Assembly: GCF_000716535.1 (NCBI RefSeq)
Contig: NZ_JNWV01000022.1
Span: forward strand, 97,095 to 161,094
Direction: 5' to 3'
Length of the DNA stretch: 64,000 nucleotides
Source: Streptomyces flaveolus
Lineage (GTDB): Bacteria; Actinomycetota; Actinomycetes; Streptomycetales; Streptomycetaceae
Numbering within the stretch: position 1 is the first letter of the stretch; every line of letters begins with the position of its first letter. Below the pieces are notes generated by a model that made no database searches, was not told the origin of the DNA, and saw nothing but the letters and a program-made list of their open reading frames with translations. Shown piece after piece: positions 26,733 to 37,974 of this stretch. The position numbers and the translations under genes are program-made.

Positions 26733-29700
26733 GTGACGGGGTTCGTCTTCTCACGCGCGCGTGCGCACCGCCTGCTGCTGGGCGCCGCGCTGCTGACGGT
26801 GGTGCTGACCACCACCGTGCTGGCGACGCTCACGGCGTACTCGGGGGCGATCGGCGACGCGGCGCTGCGCCATCTCCTCGCCGACCCGCGGGGCGCCGCC
26901 GACACCGCGTTGATCGTCAAGGCGGACGTGCCCCCGGCCGAGCGGACCGCGGCCGACACCGCCGTACGCCGGGGCGCGCGCCGTACCTTCGCCGGGTTGC
27001 CGGTGACCGTACGGACCCTGCGCCGCTCGGGGCCGTACGCCCTGCCCCGCTCCCTCCAGCCGCCCGCGAGCAGGGCGGGCGACCCGGACCTGACCTACTT
27101 CGCGGCCCTGGACCGCACGCAGGTGCGGGTGGCCGCCGGCCGCCTCCCCCGCCGCACCGACGGCGAGGCCGAGGTGGCGCTCCCGGAGACGGCCGCCCGC
27201 GCGCTGCGGCTGAAGCCCGGCGCGCGGCTCACCCTGGCGAACCGGCTGCGGGGCCCCGCGGTCCGGGTCCGGGTCGTCGGCGTGTACCGCCCCGCCTCGG
27301 TGACCGCACCGTACTGGCGGCTGGACGACCTGCTCGGGCGCGGGGTGAAGAAGTCCGGCTTCACGACGTACGGCCCGCTGCTCGCCGACCCCGCCGTCCT
27401 CACCGGCGGCCGGGTCAGCGCCGGTGCGACGGGCTGGCTGGCGTCGGCGGACTTCGCCTCCGTGACGACCGGACGGATCGGGGAACTGCGCGCGGCGGCC
27501 CGGGCCGGCAGCGCGGCCCTGCGCGAGCCGGCCGCGCTGAGCGGTACGACGGTGTCGCAGACAGCGCTGCCGGACGTGCTGGACCGGGTGGAGCGTTCGC
27601 TGCTCGTGGCCCGTTCCACCCTGCTGATCGTCGCGCTCCAGCTCGTCCTCCTCGCCGGGTACGCGCTGCTGCTGGTCGCCCGGCTGCTCAGCACCGAACG
27701 CGCCGACGAGACCCGACTGCTGAGGGCCCGCGGCGCCTCCCGCACCCGGATCGCCGCACTCGCCGGGGCCGAGGCGCTGCTGCTCGCGCTGCCCGCGGCC
27801 GCATGCGCGCCCCTGCTCGCCGGCCCGCTCACCGCCCTGCTGGCCGGGCACGGCCCGCTGGCCCGGCTCGGCCTGCGCCTGGACCTCCCGCCCGCCGGCC
27901 GGCCCGCCGTCTGGCTGGTCGCGGCCGGGGTCGCCGTCGGCTGTGCGCTGGCGGTGACCGTACCGGCGGTGAGGGGGACGGGGGCCGAGGTGCGCGCGTC
28001 CGGGCGCCGGCGCTCCTGGGCCCTGCGACTCCGGGGGAAGGCGGCCCGGCCGGACGGCGCGCGGGCCGTGCCGGCCCCGCTGCGGGCCGGCGCCGACCTC
28101 GGGCTGCTCGCGATCGCCGGGGTCGCCTACTGGCAGCTGAGCCGGCAGGACTCCGGCGCCGTGGCCGCCGACCGGTCCGGCGCGCTCGGCGTCGATCCGC
28201 TGCTGGTGGCCGCGCCCGCGCTGGCCCTGCTCGCCGGGACCGTGCTCACGCTGCGGCTGCTGCCGCCCGTCGCGCGGTTCGCCGAACGGTGGGCGGCCGG
28301 CGGGCGGGGGCTGCCGGTGGCGCTGGCCGGCTGGCAGTTCAGCCGGCGCACCGCGCGCGGCGCGGGCCCGGTGCTGCTGCTCGTCCTCGCCGTGGCCCTC
28401 GGCATGCTCGCGATCGGGCAGGCCGCCTCCTGGGACCGCTCGCAGGACGACCAGGCCGACTTCCGGGCCGGGGTGCCGGTGCGGGTCCTGGCCACCGGGG
28501 AGGACGAGTTCGGCCGTACGGACCTGTACGCCGGCCTGCCACGGGTGCGCGAGGCGGCCCCGGCCGTGCGCGCCGCCCAGCCGCTGTCCGGTGACCGCAC
28601 GGCGACCGTGCTGGCCCTGGACACCGCGCACGCGGCGGACGCGGTCCTCATGCGCCCCGACCTGGCGGACGAACCGGTACGGCCGCTGCTGGGCCGGCTC
28701 ACCCCCCGGGGCACCCCGGCCGGGGCCGAGGTCCCGGCGGGCACCGCCCGGCTGAAGCTGACGGCGCGGCTGCACAGCTCGACCGGACCGGGCACCACGA
28801 CCACGGTGACGGTGACCCTGACCGACCGGTACGGGGTGCCGTACCAACTGCCGATCGGGCAGCTCACCGCCGACGGGCGCCCGCACGCCCTGATCCTCGC
28901 CCTCGGCACCGCCACCGGACCGGCGACCCTCACCGGTCTCCGCCTGGACCTGACCCAGCCCGCCGAACGGGCCGAGCACCACCGCCTCACCATCGACGGG
29001 CTGACCGCGTCGGGCACGGACGGCACGGAGCACCGGCTCACGCTGCCCGCCCGGTGGACCACCACCGCGGAGGCCGGCGGCGCCGCCGTACCGAGCGCCG
29101 CCACCAGCCCCACCCGCCCCGAGGTCACCGGCACCCACCCGCTGACCTTCGCCTACAGCACCGGCTACCTCCCGGACGCCGACATCTGGACCGTCGCCTC
29201 CGTCACCCTCCGGCTCCAGGCCGCCGAGACCGCGCCCGCCGAAGTGCCGGCCGTCGCGACCGACCGGTACCTGGACGCGGCGGGCGCCCGCACCGGGCAG
29301 CGGGTCGACCTCACCATCGGCGACCGGCGGGTGCCGGTGCGGATCGTACGGGCGGTACGGGCGCTGCCGGCCACCGCCGACCCGGCGGCCACGGGCGCCC
29401 ACGACGGCGGCGCCGTGCTGCTCGACCTGCGCGCCCTGAACCAACTGCTCCAGGCCCGGTACGGCGAGAACGCCGCCCCCACCGAGTGGTGGCTCGCCAC
29501 CACGCCCCGCGCCACCGCGCAGGTGGCCGCCGCCGTCCGGGCGTTGCCGGACGTCGATCCGGGGCAGGTCGTGGTGCGCGACGAGATCGCCGCCGAACTG
29601 CGCGACGACCCGTTCGGCGCCGGGCCCGAGGCCGCGTTCACGGCCGCGGCCGTGGTCGCGGCGGCGCTCGCCGCGGTCGGCTTCGCGGTCGGCGCCGCCG

Positions 29701-30044
29701 GCGCGCAGCGTGCCCGCGGCGCGGAGTTCGCCGTCCTGCGCGCACTCGGCGTACCGCGCCGCCAGCTGGCCCGGACGGTCGCCGCCGAACAGGCCGTCCT
29801 GGTGGGCCTGGCACTCGCGGTGGGCCTGGGCCTGGGCACCGTACTGGCCCGCACCGTCCTGCCGCTGATCGTGCTGACCGGCGAGGCGACCCGCCCGGTA
29901 CCGGACCTGCTGGTCCAACTCCCGCCCGGGCGCGTGGCGCTGCTGCTCACCGCCGTCGCCGTGGCCCCACTGACGATCGCGGCGACGGCCGCCGTACGCC
30001 GGGCGGATCCGGCACGGGCACTGCGTGCGCAGGGGGGTGAGTGA
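26733..30044 (+). CDS. FtsX-like ABC transporter permease (large), first of a pair
   Basis: This 1103-residue permease belongs to the MacB/FtsX-like type. An N-terminal helix (about 8-33) is followed by an extracytoplasmic domain (about 34-285). Helices cluster at about 290-320, 345-375 and 385-410, followed by a second helix cluster (455-540), a second extracytoplasmic domain (550-960), and terminal helices (about 965-1090). The 'LLRARGASRTRIAALAGAEAL' and 'VLRALGVPRRQLARTVAAEQ' segments are the cytoplasmic coupling loops that touch the ATPase. Such systems export lipids, antibiotics or peptides or work on the envelope; the substrate is unknown. GTG 26733 is used. It is followed by a second permease and then an ATPase. 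Confidence 0.85.
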   Translation: MTGFVFSRARAHRLLLGAALLTVVLTTTVLATLTAYSGAIGDAALRHLLADPRGAADTALIVKADVPPAERTAADTAVRRGARRTFAGLPVTVRTLRRSGPYALPRSLQPPASRAGDPDLTYFAALDRTQVRVAAGRLPRRTDGEAEVALPETAARALRLKPGARLTLANRLRGPAVRVRVVGVYRPASVTAPYWRLDDLLGRGVKKSGFTTYGPLLADPAVLTGGRVSAGATGWLASADFASVTTGRIGELRAAARAGSAALREPAALSGTTVSQTALPDVLDRVERSLLVARSTLLIVALQLVLLAGYALLLVARLLSTERADETRLLRARGASRTRIAALAGAEALLLALPAAACAPLLAGPLTALLAGHGPLARLGLRLDLPPAGRPAVWLVAAGVAVGCALAVTVPAVRGTGAEVRASGRRRSWALRLRGKAARPDGARAVPAPLRAGADLGLLAIAGVAYWQLSRQDSGAVAADRSGALGVDPLLVAAPALALLAGTVLTLRLLPPVARFAERWAAGGRGLPVALAGWQFSRRTARGAGPVLLLVLAVALGMLAIGQAASWDRSQDDQADFRAGVPVRVLATGEDEFGRTDLYAGLPRVREAAPAVRAAQPLSGDRTATVLALDTAHAADAVLMRPDLADEPVRPLLGRLTPRGTPAGAEVPAGTARLKLTARLHSSTGPGTTTTVTVTLTDRYGVPYQLPIGQLTADGRPHALILALGTATGPATLTGLRLDLTQPAERAEHHRLTIDGLTASGTDGTEHRLTLPARWTTTAEAGGAAVPSAATSPTRPEVTGTHPLTFAYSTGYLPDADIWTVASVTLRLQAAETAPAEVPAVATDRYLDAAGARTGQRVDLTIGDRRVPVRIVRAVRALPATADPAATGAHDGGAVLLDLRALNQLLQARYGENAAPTEWWLATTPRATAQVAAAVRALPDVDPGQVVVRDEIAAELRDDPFGAGPEAAFTAAAVVAAALAAVGFAVGAAGAQRARGAEFAVLRALGVPRRQLARTVAAEQAVLVGLALAVGLGLGTVLARTVLPLIVLTGEATRPVPDLLVQLPPGRVALLLTAVAVAPLTIAATAAVRRADPARALRAQGGE

Positions 30045-30045
30045 C

Positions 30046-32841
30046 ATGAGCCGTCGACCGCCGCGCGTGGCCGCTCCGTGGGTGCGCACCCGGCTGCGCG
30101 CCGCGCCCGGTGCCGCTGTCGCGCTCGCGGTGCTGGTCGGGCTGGCCGCGTGTCTGGCCGGTGCCTTTCCGCGGGCGGTGGACCGGTACGAGGACGCGGG
30201 ACTGCAGCTAACGCTCCGGCAGGCCCGCCCGGAGCACACCACCGTACGGGTGTCGGCGCCCCAGCCCGACCTCGGCCTGCCGCCCGAGCGGCGCGCCGCG
30301 GCACTGCGCCCCGACGTGCTGAAGCGGCAGTACGAGAAGGTGCTCGGCACGGTCGGCAGCCCGCTGGGCGTGCACCGCGCCCAGTCCGCGTACGGCGTCA
30401 CCGGCACCGTCAGCCCCGCGGTGCCCGACCCGTGGCTGCCCCGGCCGACCGGGCTGCCCGCCCACATCTCGCTGGCCGCGCAGAGCGGCCTCGCCGACCA
30501 CGCGCGCGTGCGCACCGGCCGCCTGCCCGGCGCCCCGCACCCGGTCGACGCCACGACCCCCGAGGTGGAGGCCGCCGTCACCGCCGCCACCGCCAAAGCC
30601 CTGCACATCCGGGTGGGTTCGGTCGTCCACATGCCGGCGCCCGGCCGCGACCCGCTCGCCGTCCGGGTCACCGGCATCCTCGTCCCGCGCGACCCCGACG
30701 GCGCCTACTGGTCCACCGTCCCGTTGCTGCGCACCCCGACCCTGGTGACCCTGCCCACCCCCGGCCCGGACCCGGACAAGTACTGGCTCGGCGCGCTGCT
30801 GCTCGCCCCCGAAGCGGCCCCCGCCCTCCTGGGCACCAGCACCAACCCGGCCCGCTACTGGCACCTCGCGCCCGACCTGCGCGGACTGCACGCCCACGAC
30901 CTGGACCGCCTGCGGCCCGCCGTCGCCGCCCTGGAGTCCGGTCCCGGCCTGCAACGCGCCCGCACCGTCACCGACGACGGCACCGACATCAACACCGACC
31001 TGGACGACGCCCTCGCCTCCTTCTCCCGGCTGCGTTCCGGCATCGCCCCACTGGTCTCCGTGGCCGCCGCGGGCACCGCCACGGTCGTCGCCGTCGTCCT
31101 GCTGATGACCGGTGGCCTGGCCGCCGACCGCCGCCGCGCCGAACTCGCCCTGCTGCGCGCCCGCGGCGCCTCCCTCTCCGGCCTCGCCGGGCGGCTGCTC
31201 GCCGAGACCGCCGTGATCGCCGTACCGGCGGGCGCGCTCGGCCTGGCCGGGTCCCTGCTCGTGGTCCCCGCCGGCCGGGTCGTCCCGGCCGTCCTCTCCG
31301 CCCTGGCCGTCACCCTGGCCGCCTGCGCCGCGCTCCCCCTGCGGGCCGCCCTCGCCCACCGCGCGGTCCGGCTGACGGCCCCGCGCGAGGACCTCGCCTC
31401 GGTACGGCCCTCCCGGCGTCGTACGGTCGCCGAGCTGACCCTGCTGGTGCTGGCCGCCGGTGCGGTGGCCACCCTGCGCCGGCGCGGCACGACGGGCGAC
31501 GAGCTGACGGCCGTGGCGCCCGTCCTGGTCGGCGTCATCGCCGCACTGCTGCTGCTCCGCCTCTACCCGCTGCTGCTGCGCCGCCTGTCCGGCCCCGCCG
31601 GGCGGCTCCGCGGCGCGGTCGGCCACCTCTCCCTGGCCCGCGCGGGCCGCACCCAGGCCTCCGCGGTGCTCCCGCTCCTCGCCCTGCTGACCGCGCTGAC
31701 CACGGCGGCGTTCGGCGGCTCGGTGCTGGCGGGCGTGGCCGAGGCACGCGATCGGGCGGCCCTGCTCACGGTCGGCGCCGACGCCCGCGCCGACGCGGGC
31801 GCCCCACTGCCGGCCGACGCCCCCGCCCGGGCCCGCTCGGTCTCCGGGGTCCGCGCGGTCACACCCGTCAGCATCGCGTACCAGGCGAAGCCGGAGGACG
31901 GCGAGAACGAGGTACCCCTGGTGGGCGTCGACCCGCGCGGCTACGGCGCCCTGACGGCCCACACCGGCCTGGGCACGTTCCCGCCCGACCGGTTGACCGC
32001 GGGGGGCCGGTCCGGCACGGGCCGGCTGACGGCAGGGGGTGGGTCCACCACCGGCCACCTCGCGGCCGACGACCGCTCCGGCCCCCTCCCCGCCGTCGCC
32101 TCCCCCTCCGTCGCCTCCTCCTACGGCACCCGGCGGCCCTTCCTGGTCCGGCTGGAGGACGGCAGCGCGGTCACCGTGCGGATCGTCCTGGTCCGCGACC
32201 GCACACCGGCCCTCTCCGGTCCCGACTTCCTCCTCGTGGACGGAGCGGGCCTCCCCGCCCCGGCCGGCCGCCCCACGACCCTGCTGCTCACCGGCGAGCA
32301 TGTGGACGCGGACGCCCTGCGGAAGGCCGTGGGAGGCTCGGCCGCCGTACGGGTCCGGGCCGAGGAACGCGCCCGGTACGCCGACTCGCCCCTGCAGTCC
32401 GGCGCCGAGCACGTCTACACGGCGGCGGTCGTCACGGGGGCCGGCTTCGCCGTCCTCGCCCTGCTGCTGTCGCTGCTCCGCGCGGCCCCCGAACGGTCCG
32501 CGCTGCTGGCCCGCCTGCGCACGATGGGCCTCACCCGAGCCGAGTCCCGCCACCTGCTGATCCTGGAATCCCTGCCCCAGGCACTCCTCGCGGCCCTGGG
32601 CGGCACACTGACCGGCTGGACCGCGATCCGCCTCCTCGCCCCCGGCATCGACCTGACGACCATCGCCCTCCCGTCGGCCCAGACCCCCTTGACCGAGACC
32701 CGCCTCCACCCGGACACCTGGTCGCTCCTGCTCCCGGCACTCGCGGTGGTGACGGTGGCGGTGGGGGTGGCGGCACTCCAGGCGTGGTGGACGGGGAGGC
32801 GGGGCTCGGTGACGGAACTACGGGCGGGGGACGGCCGATGA
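30046..32841 (+). CDS. FtsX-like ABC transporter permease (large), second of a pair
   Basis: This 931-residue permease has the same plan as its neighbour: an N-terminal helix at about 20-42, a first extracytoplasmic domain, a helix cluster with the coupling loop 'ELALLRARGASLSGLAGRLL', a second domain, and a terminal cluster with 'LLARLRTMGLTRAESRHLLIL'. ATG 30046 is two bases after the previous stop and follows AGGGGGG; GTG 30037 is a possible earlier start. The two permeases differ in length and sequence, so the exporter is probably a heterodimer. Confidence 0.85.
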   Translation: MSRRPPRVAAPWVRTRLRAAPGAAVALAVLVGLAACLAGAFPRAVDRYEDAGLQLTLRQARPEHTTVRVSAPQPDLGLPPERRAAALRPDVLKRQYEKVLGTVGSPLGVHRAQSAYGVTGTVSPAVPDPWLPRPTGLPAHISLAAQSGLADHARVRTGRLPGAPHPVDATTPEVEAAVTAATAKALHIRVGSVVHMPAPGRDPLAVRVTGILVPRDPDGAYWSTVPLLRTPTLVTLPTPGPDPDKYWLGALLLAPEAAPALLGTSTNPARYWHLAPDLRGLHAHDLDRLRPAVAALESGPGLQRARTVTDDGTDINTDLDDALASFSRLRSGIAPLVSVAAAGTATVVAVVLLMTGGLAADRRRAELALLRARGASLSGLAGRLLAETAVIAVPAGALGLAGSLLVVPAGRVVPAVLSALAVTLAACAALPLRAALAHRAVRLTAPREDLASVRPSRRRTVAELTLLVLAAGAVATLRRRGTTGDELTAVAPVLVGVIAALLLLRLYPLLLRRLSGPAGRLRGAVGHLSLARAGRTQASAVLPLLALLTALTTAAFGGSVLAGVAEARDRAALLTVGADARADAGAPLPADAPARARSVSGVRAVTPVSIAYQAKPEDGENEVPLVGVDPRGYGALTAHTGLGTFPPDRLTAGGRSGTGRLTAGGGSTTGHLAADDRSGPLPAVASPSVASSYGTRRPFLVRLEDGSAVTVRIVLVRDRTPALSGPDFLLVDGAGLPAPAGRPTTLLLTGEHVDADALRKAVGGSAAVRVRAEERARYADSPLQSGAEHVYTAAVVTGAGFAVLALLLSLLRAAPERSALLARLRTMGLTRAESRHLLILESLPQALLAALGGTLTGWTAIRLLAPGIDLTTIALPSAQTPLTETRLHPDTWSLLLPALAVVTVAVGVAALQAWWTGRRGSVTELRAGDGR

Positions 32842-32927
32842 CTGCGCCACGCGGCACCCCGCCGGCACGGGCGAGCGGCCCCCACCCCCGCCGGGCACCA
32901 GCACCGCGCACCCTCGCAGGAGACCCC

Positions 32928-33878
32928 ATGACAACCGACCCCACCCTGACCGACCTCGCCAAACGGGTCACGGACGCCAGAGCGACCCCCGGCTACGGCC
33001 ACGACGCCCTGATCACCTGCGACCGCCTCGTCCGCATCTTCACCACCGCCGGCATAGAGGTCCAGGCCCTCCAGGGCCTGGACCTCCTCGTCCGCGAGGG
33101 CGAACTGATGGCCCTGGTCGGCGCGTCCGGCAGCGGCAAGTCCACCCTGATGAACATCCTCGCCGGCCTCGACACCCCCACCGCCGGCGCCGCCCGCGTC
33201 GCCGGCCGCGACCTGCTCACCATGACCGCCGCCGACCGCCTCGCCTACCGCCGCGAGGTCGTCGGGTTCGTCTGGCAGCAGACCGCCCGCAACCTCCTGC
33301 CCTACCTCACCGCGGCCCAGAACGTCGCGCTCCCCCTCCAGCTCTCCCGCACCCGCAAGGGCCGCCGCGCCCGCACCGAACGCGCCCTGGAACTCCTGGA
33401 GTTGCTCCAGGTGGCCGACTGCCGCGACCGCCGCCCGCAGCAGATGTCCGGCGGCCAGCAGCAGCGCGTGGCGATCGCCGTGGCCCTCGCGAACGACCCG
33501 GCCGTCCTCCTCGCCGACGAACCCACCGGCGAACTCGACTCCCAGACGGCCACGCAGATCTTCGACGCGTTCCGCACGGCCAACGAGACCCTGGGCACCA
33601 CGATCGTCATCGTCACGCACGACCAGGCGGTGGCGAGCGAGGTCCGCCGTACGGTGGCGATCCGGGACGGCCGTACCTCCACCGAGGTGCTCCGCCGCAG
33701 CGAGATCGACGCGGCGACCGGCCACGAGACGGTCGTGGCCCGCGAGTACGCCATGCTCGACCGCGCGGGCCGCCTCCAACTGCCGGCCGACTACCTCCGC
33801 GCCCTGGACATGCGCGACCGCGTGGCCCTGGAACTGGAGTCCGACCACATCGGAGTATGGCCGGACGACACACGGTGA
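32928..33878 (+). CDS. ABC transporter ATP-binding protein with C-terminal AbrB-like extension
   Basis: This 316-residue LolD/MacB-type ATPase powers the two preceding permeases. Walker A is GASGSGKST, the Q-loop is FVWQQ, the signature MSGGQQQRVAIA, Walker B VLLADEPTGELD and the switch His in VTHDQ. After the ATPase core (to about residue 255) there is an extra tail of about 60 residues. Its part 'MLDRAGRLQLPADYLRALDM' followed by RDRVALELESD looks like a SpoVT/AbrB swapped-hairpin unit. ATG 32928 follows AGGAG; an in-frame ATG at 32838 overlapping the permease stop (ATGA) would add 30 Pro/Arg-rich residues and cannot be excluded. Confidence 0.88.
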   Translation: MTTDPTLTDLAKRVTDARATPGYGHDALITCDRLVRIFTTAGIEVQALQGLDLLVREGELMALVGASGSGKSTLMNILAGLDTPTAGAARVAGRDLLTMTAADRLAYRREVVGFVWQQTARNLLPYLTAAQNVALPLQLSRTRKGRRARTERALELLELLQVADCRDRRPQQMSGGQQQRVAIAVALANDPAVLLADEPTGELDSQTATQIFDAFRTANETLGTTIVIVTHDQAVASEVRRTVAIRDGRTSTEVLRRSEIDAATGHETVVAREYAMLDRAGRLQLPADYLRALDMRDRVALELESDHIGVWPDDTR

Positions 33879-33901
33879 GCCGACGTATGGCCGGACGGCA
33901 C
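33855..33901 (+). repeat. 17-bp direct repeat at the ABC ATPase 3' end
   Basis: GTATGGCCGGACGACAC at 33855-33871 recurs with one change at 33885-33901. The first copy is the end of the ATPase gene and the second lies just after the stop, so it looks like a small 30-bp slippage duplication. Confidence 0.7.
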
Positions 33902-33947
33902 CCAGTGATCCGTACCGCCCGGCTCGGGACGCACGGACCCGCCCCGC

Positions 33948-34628
33948 TCAGCGCACGCTGACCCCGAAGGCTCCGAGCAGTCCCGCCTGCCGCACGGCCA
34001 CCGAGCCGTACGGCGTACGCAGCCGCAGCCACGCCCCCGAGGAGAACAGCCCGATGTCGCCGGGCTCGGTGCGGGGCCGCAGGAAGCCCAGTGACTGGGC
34101 CGCGTGCACGGCCCGTACCGGCAGCCGGGTGTCCGCGATCTGCCGGGACCAGATGTCCTGCCCGATCCGGTCCAGCTCCGCGCGGGTACGGCCCTCCGGT
34201 CCCAGTTCCTCGGTGCGCGAGCGGAACTCGGCCACCGCGGCGGCGACCGTGGCACGCAGCGCGTCGGGCGCCGGCAGCCCCGGCTCGGGCTGCCAGCCGG
34301 CGCGCGGCGGCAGCACCCCCGCCCACGGCGGTCCGGTGACCGCGCCCGGGACGGCGGCGGTGGCCGCGCGCTCGTCCACGGACTCCAGGAACTCACCGGC
34401 GGAGACGGTCACGTCGAGGGAGACGTCGAGCCCGTCCTCGTACGGCTTGGCCAGCCGCACCGCGCGAACGGCCAGCACCTCGAAGGACGGCGGCCGGCCG
34501 AAGACGGCGAGCGCGGTGCCGGCCGCCTGCAGCCGCACCGCGGCTCCACGGTCGAAGTGGAGCAGCCGGGAGAGGAAGGCGGCGAGGTCCGCCGCCTCCG
34601 TCTCGTCGGCCAGGTGCAGCACGGTCAT
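33948..34628 (-). CDS. Conserved hypothetical protein
   Basis: This 226-residue soluble protein has no signal peptide or membrane helix. The N-terminal half ('HLADETEAADLAAFLSRLLH') is helical and the middle alternates strands and turns, with no catalytic signature I can name. Its ATG overlaps the stop of the thioesterase gene by four bases, so it belongs to the ettA-thioesterase operon. Function unknown; context offers only weak links to translation or acyl-CoA metabolism. Confidence 0.75.
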   Translation of the reverse strand: MTVLHLADETEAADLAAFLSRLLHFDRGAAVRLQAAGTALAVFGRPPSFEVLAVRAVRLAKPYEDGLDVSLDVTVSAGEFLESVDERAATAAVPGAVTGPPWAGVLPPRAGWQPEPGLPAPDALRATVAAAVAEFRSRTEELGPEGRTRAELDRIGQDIWSRQIADTRLPVRAVHAAQSLGFLRPRTEPGDIGLFSSGAWLRLRTPYGSVAVRQAGLLGAFGVSVR

Positions 34629-35068
34629 GCCGCGACGGCCTCCCCTTCGGGCTCGGGCTCGGTGGCCACGGGCTCCTCGGCGGTGTCCGTGTACTCCTGG
34701 AGGAACTCACGCTCCTCCGCGGTGATCCGCCGCGGACGCTGGGCGTCGAAGTCGAACGGGACGATGACCGTCGACGCCCGCACGTAGACGAGATCGCCGT
34801 CCTTCACCTCGTAGGTGAGGGTGAAGGACGCGGCCTTGATCTCGGTGACCCACAGCTCGATGTCCACCGGCTCGTGCCGGTGGACGAGCTGCCGCTTGTA
34901 GTCGATCTCGTGGCGCGCCACCACGGACCCCTGCTTGAAGTCCTTGTCCGGACGGAACAGGAAGTCGATCCGGGCTTCCTCCAGGTAGCGGAGGAACACC
35001 ACGTTGTTGACGTGGCCGTACGCGTCCATGTCCGCCCAGCGGAGCGGGCAGCGGTAGAGGTGGCGCAA
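34625..35068 (-). CDS. Acyl-CoA thioesterase, hot-dog fold
   Basis: This 147-residue 4HBT/FadM-type thioesterase has the catalytic Asp in 'RWADMDAYGHVNNVVFLRYL' (residues 10-29) and the following E-E-A-R helix. The strand 'VARHEIDYKRQLVHRHEPVD' is typical. It hydrolyses acyl-CoA thioesters, chain length unknown. The start is TTG 35068, six bases after the EttA stop; no ATG or GTG gives the conserved N-terminus. The acidic C-terminal tail (EEPVATEPEPEGEAVAA) is a Streptomyces extra. Confidence 0.85.
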   Translation of the reverse strand: MRHLYRCPLRWADMDAYGHVNNVVFLRYLEEARIDFLFRPDKDFKQGSVVARHEIDYKRQLVHRHEPVDIELWVTEIKAASFTLTYEVKDGDLVYVRASTVIVPFDFDAQRPRRITAEEREFLQEYTDTAEEPVATEPEPEGEAVAA

Positions 35069-35074
35069 GACCGA

Positions 35075-36739
<1,665 letters not shown>

Positions 36740-37103
36740 GAGAAACCGTCCGGCAGCTTGAAATCTGGCAGTGGGCAGATACACCCCATCTTGCCGTACG
36801 GCCACCCCTGGGCGGAAACGCGTATGGCCCGGACGCGCTGACCTGGGGCTTCGCTGCTGCGCGCGGCGACTCGTCTGTCACTGTCCGGCACCGTCGGCCG
36901 GCCTCGGGCGCCCTCGCGCGGCCCAGGGACAGGATGCTTCGACCGCTCACCGACAGCTCTGTACCGCGCTCTCAGGTTTGGCGGAAACGAACCGTTGCCG
37001 CCTCGTGGCCCGCCCCGCAGCCTGGAGGTCGGGCGCGGGAGCGCTCCCATGCGCCGCCGCCACAACCCCACAGTGACCCGTCCCCCACAGGAAGAGCCTC
37101 GCC
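36740..37103. other. Divergent promoter region between ettA and the LPMO gene
   Basis: These 364 bases hold no convincing gene. They must carry the ettA promoter (minus strand) and the LPMO promoter (plus strand); the only clear element is the CebR-type box at 37036. Confidence 0.6.
37036..37049. promoter_or_regulatory. CebR-type operator upstream of the LPMO gene
   Basis: CGGGAGCGCTCCCA contains the perfect 12-bp palindrome GGGAGCGCTCCC. It differs at one outer base from the CebR consensus TGGGAGCGCTCCCA that I recall from cellulose-use genes of S. scabiei and S. griseus. It lies 54 bases before the LPMO start, so cellobiose or cellotriose should relieve repression. Confidence 0.88.
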
Positions 37104-37790
37104 ATGCATTGTCATGAGCATGAAATTCGTGAGCGCGCACGTCGTACGGGCAGCCGTCTGGCGCTCGTCCTGAGCACCCTCGTCGCGGTACTCGTCAGCC
37201 TGTTCACCTGGGGCGGCACCGCCTCCGCCCACGGCTCGGTGATCGACCCGGCCTCGCGCAACTACGGCTGCTGGCAGCGCTGGGGCAGCGACTTCCAGAA
37301 CCCGGCCATGGCGGAACAGGACCCCATGTGCTGGCAGGCGTGGCAGGCCAACCCCAACGCCATGTGGAACTGGAACGGCCTCTACCGCAACGGTTCCGCC
37401 GACAACTTCCAGGCCGTCATCCCCAACGGCCAGCTGTGCAGCGGCGGCCAGACCGAGGCCGGTCGCTACAACTCCCTCGACGCCGTCGGCCCCTGGAAGA
37501 CCACGGACATCGGCGCCGACTTCACCGTGAAGCTGTACGACCAGGCCAGCCACGGCGCGGACTACTTCCTCGTCTACGTCACCCGTCAGGGCTTCGACCC
37601 CACCAAACAGCCGCTGACCTGGAACGACCTGCAACTGGTCGCCCGGACCGGCAAGTACGCGCCCAGCCAGAACTACTCGATCCCCGTCAGCACCTCCGGC
37701 TACAGCGGCCGCCACGTCGTCTACACCATCTGGCAGGCCTCGCACATGGACCAGACCTACTTCCTGTGCAGTGACGTGAACTTCCGCTGA
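37104..37790 (+). CDS. Secreted lytic polysaccharide monooxygenase, family AA10
   Basis: This 228-residue single-domain copper enzyme oxidatively cleaves crystalline polysaccharide. A Sec-type signal peptide ends in GGTASA and the mature protein starts with His43. The second copper ligand is His150 in QASHGADY, and the axial aromatic is Phe220 near MDQTYFLC. Four cysteines can form two disulphides. The numbering and sequence closely match my recollection of ScLPMO10B (SCO0643 type), which acts on cellulose and also chitin. No binding module is attached. The CebR box upstream and the CBM2-Cip1 gene downstream place it in cellulose breakdown. Confidence 0.93.
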   Translation: MHCHEHEIRERARRTGSRLALVLSTLVAVLVSLFTWGGTASAHGSVIDPASRNYGCWQRWGSDFQNPAMAEQDPMCWQAWQANPNAMWNWNGLYRNGSADNFQAVIPNGQLCSGGQTEAGRYNSLDAVGPWKTTDIGADFTVKLYDQASHGADYFLVYVTRQGFDPTKQPLTWNDLQLVARTGKYAPSQNYSIPVSTSGYSGRHVVYTIWQASHMDQTYFLCSDVNFR

Positions 37791-37899
37791 CCTGCCCGAC
37801 CCCGCCCCCCACCGGCCCCACAGCTCACTGTCATCACCCCCGTCCCCACCCAACGGACGCGGCCCGGCCGAGCCGAGACCGGGTCGCGTCCACCTCTGT

Positions 37900-37913
37900 C
37901 GGGAGCGCTCCCA
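37900..37913. promoter_or_regulatory. CebR-type operator upstream of the Cip1-like gene
   Basis: CGGGAGCGCTCCCA, identical to the 14-mer in front of the LPMO gene, sits 61 bases before the next start. A second copy indicates that the two genes have separate promoters under one repressor. Confidence 0.88.
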
Positions 37914-37974
37914 ATACCGCGGGGGGCCCTCCCCCTCCCCCTCCCTCCCCGCCCCCTCCCGCTAGGAGCCGCAC

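Noticed and set aside
26751..30677. A 1308-codon minus-strand frame opposite the ABC permease
   Set aside because: It is Arg/Gly/Gln-rich with no domain, while the plus-strand permease has helices and coupling loops.
30078..32900. Plus-strand frame running through the second permease into the ATPase
   Set aside because: Only its end, from 32928, is protein-like; the rest is an out-of-frame reading of the permease gene.
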